Origin: SMWD01 sp051008895 | GTDB taxonomy: Bacteria; Pseudomonadota; Gammaproteobacteria; Steroidobacterales; GCA-2729495 | Direction: 5' to 3' | NCBI GenBank assembly: GCA_051008895.1 | Contig: JBPCXI010000166.1 | Location: forward strand, 1 to 11,036 | Length of the DNA stretch: 11,036 nt | Part shown: positions 7,212-11,036 of the stretch, piece after piece | Position numbering within the stretch: the stretch's first letter is position 1 | How the letters are laid out: every line of letters starts with the position of its first letter | The notes under the pieces: generated by a model | What the model saw: only the letters and a program-made list of their open reading frames with translations | The model's database searches: none | What the model was told of the DNA's origin: nothing | Made by a program: the position numbers and the translations under genes

Positions 7212-7943
7212 TCAGACCGCGCTCAGCAGCGCAGTGGCCTGGGCCATGCCGGCGTCGAGATAACGGCCGATTTCGGCGTGAATGCCGCCCTGCTCCGGAC
7301 CTTTACCGGCCGCCCAGTTCACGACGACCGCACAGATAGCGAAATCGACATCGACCTCCCGCGCGAGCGCCGCCTCGGGCATTGCGGTCATGCCGACGAT
7401 GTCGCAACCATCGCGCTCCATGCGCCGAATCTCCGCCGCCGTTTCGAGACGCGGACCCTGCGTGGCGCCATAGGTCCCGTCCGGATGAAACTCGAGCTGC
7501 AGCGCATCGGCCCGCCGCAGCAGCGTCGAACGCACGGCCGCACTCAGCGGTTGCGCGAACTCCGCGTGCCGCAGAGGCTGTGTTTTACCGTCGAAAAACG
7601 TGTGCGCGCGGCCCCAGGTGTAGTCGACGATCTGATCCGGAAACACGAGCCGCGCAGGACTGGCCCAGTCCGCGATACCGCCGACGGCATTGATACCGAC
7701 GACGTAGTCCGGCGACTCTTCGTGCATTGCCCAGATATTGGCGCGGTAGTTGACCTGGTGCGGCGGAATCGACGCATCGAGCCCGTGCCGCGCAATGAAG
7801 CGGATCGACGCGCCGGGCCTATCCCAGCGCAGGATCGGGCTGGACGCCTCGCCGAACGGCGTGCACGGCGCGCGACCGGCATCGCTGCCCGTTGGCACGA
7901 GCGCGATGGCCCCGGTTCCACCGATGATTCCGATCGTCTTCAC
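7212..7943 (-). CDS. mtnP: S-methyl-5'-thioinosine phosphorylase (MTIP)
   Basis: A cytosolic purine nucleoside phosphorylase of the MTAP family, 243 residues. It probably cleaves S-methyl-5'-thioinosine with phosphate to hypoxanthine and 5-methylthioribose-1-phosphate, a route known in Pseudomonas aeruginosa for recycling methylthioadenosine from polyamine and acyl-homoserine-lactone synthesis. Phosphate contacts are visible in GGTG (8-11) and ARHG (51-54). NYRANIWAM (65-73) and GPRLET (163-168) are family blocks. At the base-binding position, where adenine-specific MTAP has the first Asp of TDYD and 6-oxopurine PNP has Asn, this protein has N209. That favours thioinosine over thioadenosine. 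I chose GTG at 7943 because the family begins at KTIGIIGGTG; the longer open frame upstream only overlaps hpt. The GTG overlaps the hpt stop, so translation is likely coupled and its product hypoxanthine feeds Hpt. Confidence 0.9.
   Translation of the reverse strand: MKTIGIIGGTGAIALVPTGSDAGRAPCTPFGEASSPILRWDRPGASIRFIARHGLDASIPPHQVNYRANIWAMHEESPDYVVGINAVGGIADWASPARLVFPDQIVDYTWGRAHTFFDGKTQPLRHAEFAQPLSAAVRSTLLRRADALQLEFHPDGTYGATQGPRLETAAEIRRMERDGCDIVGMTAMPEAALAREVDVDFAICAVVVNWAAGKGPEQGGIHAEIGRYLDAGMAQATALLSAV
7940..7943 (-). promoter_or_regulatory. GTGA stop-start overlap of hpt and mtnP
   Basis: On the minus strand the hpt stop TGA and the mtnP start GTG share bases in GTGA. No separate ribosome binding site consensus is visible for mtnP. 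This suggests reinitiation coupling, keeping the two consecutive salvage enzymes in step. Confidence 0.75.
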
Positions 7944-8473
7944 GGGTCGGCGCTCAGCGCGTAAATCTCGGGCAGGTGGCGCCAGCGATGGCGATAGTCC
8001 ATGCCGCAGCCGAAGACGTAGCGATCGTCCACGACCAGCCCGACATGATCCGGCCGCATATCGACACGCACGCGATCGTGCTGCTTGCGCACGAGAACCG
8101 CAGTTTCGACTTTCGCGGCGCCGAGCTCGCGGCACGCACGGACCACGTAGTCGAGCGTCACACCCTCATCGAAAATGTCATCTACGAGCAGCACGGTGCG
8201 GCCCACCAGCGGCAGCCTGGGCGGCTGCAGCCATTCCAGGTCGCCACCGCGCGTCGCGCCTCGATAGCGACTGACCTGGCAATAGTCCAGCGCATAGTCG
8301 CCGGTCAGCATCGACGCGAGCCGGGCCACCGGCAGCAGGCCGCCGAGCATCACGCCGATCAGTACGCAGTCCGAACTCGCGACGGCGGGCTGCAGAGCCG
8401 CCGCGAGACGCGCGTACGCAGCGTCAACCTCCGTCGCGGTCGCAACGACCGTCGCACCCGGAAGTTCGCCCAC
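7940..8473 (-). CDS. hpt: Hypoxanthine (guanine) phosphoribosyltransferase
   Basis: A cytosolic type I phosphoribosyltransferase of 177 residues that condenses hypoxanthine, and probably guanine, with PRPP to give IMP or GMP. The PRPP-binding loop is VLLVDDIFDEGVTL (94-107), with paired acidic residues D98-D99. VLIGVMLGGLLPVARLA (37-53) is the N-terminal strand and pyrophosphate loop region. K130, Y152-V153 and D159 (in DDRYVFGCGMDY) match the purine-contacting Lys, aromatic-Val and Asp of human HGPRT (K165, F186-V187, D193). The GTG at 8473 lies one base after the nagZ stop and gives the usual family length; the frame upstream of it reads only nagZ antisense-phase sequence without family similarity. 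The gene overlaps mtnP by four bases. Since MtnP makes hypoxanthine, the pair forms a short pathway to IMP. Confidence 0.9.
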   Translation of the reverse strand: MGELPGATVVATATEVDAAYARLAAALQPAVASSDCVLIGVMLGGLLPVARLASMLTGDYALDYCQVSRYRGATRGGDLEWLQPPRLPLVGRTVLLVDDIFDEGVTLDYVVRACRELGAAKVETAVLVRKQHDRVRVDMRPDHVGLVVDDRYVFGCGMDYRHRWRHLPEIYALSADP

Positions 8474-8474
8474 G

Positions 8475-9521
8475 TCAGCCGTCCAGCACGAGCGGCGGGC
8501 GGGCCGAAGCCTTCTCGATCTGCGCCACGACGGCTCGCCACTCCGGCGTCTCGCGCAGCCGCGGCGGCCCGTCTTCGATGTGTTCGGGGCGCATCGCTGC
8601 GAGCCGGGCGAGACTCGCGGGGCCGCCAAGTTCCTCGCATTCTTCGAGGGTTCGGGCGACCGCATCCGGATCGTTGCAGATCAATGCCATGTCCGCGCCA
8701 GCCGTCAGTGCCTGTCGCACCCGCTCCGGCATGTCGCCGGCCACATCGGCCGCCGCCATACTCAGATCGTCCGAGAATATTGCACCCGTGAAGCCGAGAT
8801 TCCGGCGCAACTCCGTTTGCAACCAGTACGGTGACAGACTGGCGATACGCCGATCGATCGCCGGATACTTCACGTGCGCGATCATCACGCCGTGCAGCCC
8901 GTTGTCGATCAGTCTGCGATAGGGCAGCAGATCGTCGCGCATCGCATCCAGGTCTCGGTGATCGACGGGCAACTCGTGATGCGAGTCCGCGATGACCGCG
9001 CCGTGCCCCGGGTAGTGCTTCGCGACGGCCATCATTCCGGCCTGGCGCATGCCCAGCATATAGGCGGATGCGAGTGCGCCTACGGCCTCGGCATCCCGAT
9101 GAAAAGCGCGATCGCCGATCACGTCGCTCAGGCCCAGGTCGAGATCGACGACCGGGGCGAAACTGATGTCGATACCGAAGTCGAGCAACTCGGCCGCCAT
9201 CAGCCAGCCGCTGGCGCGCGCGAGTTCGCGTCCGCGATCCGCGTCGATGTCGAATTCATGCCCGATGAGGCGTGCCGGCGGCAGCGCGGTGAAGCCTTCC
9301 CGAAAGCGCTGTATTCGACCGCCCTCCTGGTCGACCGCGACCAGCAGCTGCGGCGAACGAACGCCGTGCACATCGGCGACGAGCTGGCGCAGCTGGTCGG
9401 CGTCCGCGAAATTGCGGCTGAACAGGATGACGCCGCCGATACGCGGATCGCGCAGCCGCTCGGCCTCCTCCGCGGTCAACGAGAGGCCCGCTACGTCGAT
9501 CATCAGGGGTCCGAGGCTCAT
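8475..9521 (-). CDS. nagZ: Beta-N-acetylhexosaminidase NagZ
   Basis: A cytosolic glycoside hydrolase family 3 enzyme, 348 residues. It removes N-acetylglucosamine from GlcNAc-1,6-anhydroMurNAc and its peptides during peptidoglycan recycling, and so affects levels of the muropeptides that induce AmpC in species having AmpR. Landmarks are GVILFSRNF (30-38), AVDQEGGRIQR (62-72), and KHYPGHG (168-174). The mobile-loop Asp-His pair is D179 and H181 in DSHHELP, and the catalytic nucleophile is D251 in FSDDLSM. No signal peptide is present, as expected. The ATG at 9521 lies two bases after the stop of the YkuD gene and one base separates the nagZ stop from hpt, so the gene is firmly inside the rlmD-to-mtnP operon. 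All active-site residues are intact. Confidence 0.97.
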   Translation of the reverse strand: MSLGPLMIDVAGLSLTAEEAERLRDPRIGGVILFSRNFADADQLRQLVADVHGVRSPQLLVAVDQEGGRIQRFREGFTALPPARLIGHEFDIDADRGRELARASGWLMAAELLDFGIDISFAPVVDLDLGLSDVIGDRAFHRDAEAVGALASAYMLGMRQAGMMAVAKHYPGHGAVIADSHHELPVDHRDLDAMRDDLLPYRRLIDNGLHGVMIAHVKYPAIDRRIASLSPYWLQTELRRNLGFTGAIFSDDLSMAAADVAGDMPERVRQALTAGADMALICNDPDAVARTLEECEELGGPASLARLAAMRPEHIEDGPPRLRETPEWRAVVAQIEKASARPPLVLDG

Positions 9522-9523
9522 AG

Positions 9524-10006
9524 CTATGGTGTTAATACAACCGGCGTGCCGACGTCAACCAGATCGAAGAGTTCGATCACGTCGGAGTTCCGCATGCGGA
9601 TGCAGCCATGCGAGAACGGCACACCCATCGGCGCATCGTCCGGAGCGCCATGAATGTAGATATAGCGGCGCATCGAATCGACCGCGCCGAGCCGATTGTG
9701 GCCCACCTCGCAGCCGCTGAGCCACAGAATGCGGGTCAGAATCCAGTCGCGCTCCGGCTCCCGCTCGGCCGCGCCGGCAGTAAATACCTCGCCGGTGGGC
9801 CGGCGCGCTACGAACACCGCCCCGGCCGGCTGACCCGCACCGATCTTGGCGCGAATGACATGGCGACCGCGCGGCGTGCACTGGCTGTTGATGCGCTCGC
9901 CCGGCCCCCAGCCCGACGTGGACACGGCAAAGCATCGCTGCGGAACGTCGTCGTCCAGCACCTCGAGCCGCTGATCGGTCAGAGAAATTGTCAGGGTGCG
10001 GCGCAT
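9524..10006 (-). CDS. Leaderless YkuD-domain L,D-transpeptidase or L,D-carboxypeptidase
   Basis: A YkuD (L,D-transpeptidase catalytic) domain protein of 160 residues. YkuD enzymes use a cysteine to attack the L-D bond of peptidoglycan tetrapeptides. The active-site signature is complete: YIYIHG (115-120) and SHGCIRM (132-138), nucleophile C135. The N-terminus, MRRTLTISLTDQRLEVLDDD, is already the first strand of the domain, with no signal peptide or membrane anchor. The protein should stay in the cytosol, unlike the classical periplasmic transpeptidases. ElsL of Acinetobacter baumannii is a leaderless YkuD protein acting as a cytosolic L,D-carboxypeptidase in peptidoglycan recycling. The position two bases before nagZ, another cytosolic recycling enzyme, supports a similar role here, as inference. 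A GTG at 10015 would add three residues; I prefer the ATG at 10006. Neither has a clear ribosome binding site. Confidence 0.88.
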   Translation of the reverse strand: MRRTLTISLTDQRLEVLDDDVPQRCFAVSTSGWGPGERINSQCTPRGRHVIRAKIGAGQPAGAVFVARRPTGEVFTAGAAEREPERDWILTRILWLSGCEVGHNRLGAVDSMRRYIYIHGAPDDAPMGVPFSHGCIRMRNSDVIELFDLVDVGTPVVLTP

Positions 10007-10038
10007 CTGGCGCACATTAACCGAATCGTCGGCGAGTG

Positions 10039-11036
10039 TCAGTCGCGCTGAAACAGCGCCATCGACTCGACGTGACTCGTATGCGGAAACATGTCCGCCG
10101 TCCCGACGGCCGCGAGCTCATAGCCAAGCTCGTGCACGAGATGCTGCGCATCCCGGGCGAGCGTGCCAGGATGACAGGATACGTAGAGCACGCGACCGGC
10201 GGCGATGCGCCCGAGCACATCCATCATTTCCAGCGCCCCGGTCCGCGGCGGATCCAGCAGCACCAGGTCGAAGCCGGTCCACAGCGACGAATCCGCGGCC
10301 GCCGGCGCGCCGAGATCGGCCTGCACGAATTCGACGTTGTCGATCGCGTTCGACGACGCGTTGCGCCGCGCGCGCGCGACCATATCGGCCGCAAGCTCCA
10401 TGCCGACGACGGCGCCGGCCCGCGTCGCCAGCGGCAGCGAAAAATTGCCGAGCCCGCAGTACAGGTCGAGCACGCGACTCGAGCTGTCGGGCGCCAGTAA
10501 ATCGAGCGCCTGCCCGATCATCGCGCCGTTGACGTCGGCATGGACCTGGATGAAATCGGTGGGCATGAAATCGAGCGTGATATCGAAACCGGGAATCGTG
10601 TAACGGAGTTCGGTCGGTTCCGCGGCCCCCGCCAACGCGGCGATGCTGTCCGGCCCGGCAGACTGCAGGTAAATCTGCATATCGTTGCGCGCGCCGAACG
10701 TGGTCAGCAGTTCCTCGTCCGCCGCGTTCGGCGCATCCAGCACACGGAACACGAGCGCAACCCCGTTGTCGCCTACCGCAGCCTCGATCTGTGGCACGCG
10801 GTCGCGAATGGATAACTCGTCGATCAGCGCGGCGAGATCGGTCAGTCGCTCGCCAAGCGCGGGATGCAGGGTCTCGCAACGCTGCATGTCGGCTACATAC
10901 GGCTTGTTGCGTTCGCGAAACCCGACCAGCACCCGCCCCTTCTTCGTCACGTGCTTGACCGCCAGACGCGCCTTGCGGCGGTATCCCCAGGGCGACGCGC
11001 TGATCGGATCGAGGACCCTGGCGGGCTCGACCGTGC
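10039..11036 (-). CDS. rlmD: 23S rRNA (uracil-1939-C5)-methyltransferase RlmD (5' end beyond window)
   Basis: A SAM-dependent RNA methyltransferase that makes m5U1939 in 23S rRNA. About 331 C-terminal residues are in the window; E. coli RlmD has 433, so the TRAM domain and most of the iron-sulfur cysteine region lie outside. The frame is open to the right edge, entering with RVLDPISASPWGYRRKARLA, typical of the family. Next come FIQVHADVNGAMI, the SAM motif VLDLYCGLGNFSLPLA, and DLVLLDPPRTGA. The catalytic cysteine is in YVSCHPGTLARD (codon at 10174-10176). A GTG at 10950 opens a shorter in-frame reading, but the conserved residues before it show it is internal. The YkuD gene begins 23 to 32 bases after the stop, so rlmD probably heads the operon or lies near its start. 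Confidence 0.95.
   Translation of the reverse strand, partial: TVEPARVLDPISASPWGYRRKARLAVKHVTKKGRVLVGFRERNKPYVADMQRCETLHPALGERLTDLAALIDELSIRDRVPQIEAAVGDNGVALVFRVLDAPNAADEELLTTFGARNDMQIYLQSAGPDSIAALAGAAEPTELRYTIPGFDITLDFMPTDFIQVHADVNGAMIGQALDLLAPDSSSRVLDLYCGLGNFSLPLATRAGAVVGMELAADMVARARRNASSNAIDNVEFVQADLGAPAAADSSLWTGFDLVLLDPPRTGALEMMDVLGRIAAGRVLYVSCHPGTLARDAQHLVHELGYELAAVGTADMFPHTSHVESMALFQRD

Noticed and set aside
7110..7964. A 284-codon plus-strand open frame opposite mtnP
   Set aside because: It is antisense to mtnP, whose full set of MTAP-family motifs is on the minus strand.

Overview
The window is GC-rich, densely coded chromosomal DNA, most likely from a gammaproteobacterium. The gene content supports this: a LolC/LolE permease, Mfd followed directly by a CsiV-family protein, RlmD, NagZ, and an S-methyl-5'-thioinosine phosphorylase of the Pseudomonas type. 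From memory, mfd, csiV, mtnP and nagZ are also neighbours in Pseudomonas aeruginosa. I cannot name the genus. I see no rRNA, tRNA, CRISPR array, insertion sequence or prophage gene, and no gene-free stretch above 300 bases.

Layout. (1) The left edge to about 1040 (minus) is the 5' part of a lipoprotein-releasing permease gene that runs off the window. (2) Diverging from it is a small secreted protein of unknown function (1192-1500, plus), with a strong ribosome binding site and a probable terminator behind it. (3) Positions 1669-6018 (plus) hold mfd and, 15 bases later, csiV, probably one transcription unit with an extended -10 promoter just before mfd. (4) Converging on csiV is a PAS-GGDEF gene (6063-7037, minus). 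Its catalytic motif is degenerate, it starts with TTG, and a CRP-like palindrome lies upstream in class II promoter geometry. A 27-bp tandem duplication lies between the two convergent genes and covers the end of the GGDEF gene. (5) Positions 7212 to the right edge (minus) form a tight operon transcribed right to left: rlmD (5' end cut off), a leaderless YkuD-domain protein, nagZ, hpt and mtnP. The nagZ, hpt and mtnP junctions are +2, +1 and a 4-base GTGA overlap.

How the genes fit together. The operon combines 23S rRNA methylation with two cytosolic recycling routes. NagZ and the leaderless YkuD protein suit turnover of imported muropeptides. MtnP and Hpt suit purine salvage from methylthioadenosine: methylthioinosine to hypoxanthine to IMP. 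CsiV and LolC serve the cell envelope, and Mfd couples transcription to repair.

Most of the window is ordinary conserved chromosome. The parts that deserve a second look are the GGDEF protein, which has lost its catalytic residues but kept an RxxD inhibitory-site motif, its CRP-like promoter, and the cytosolic YkuD protein beside nagZ. I found no clear evidence of an entirely new multi-gene system.
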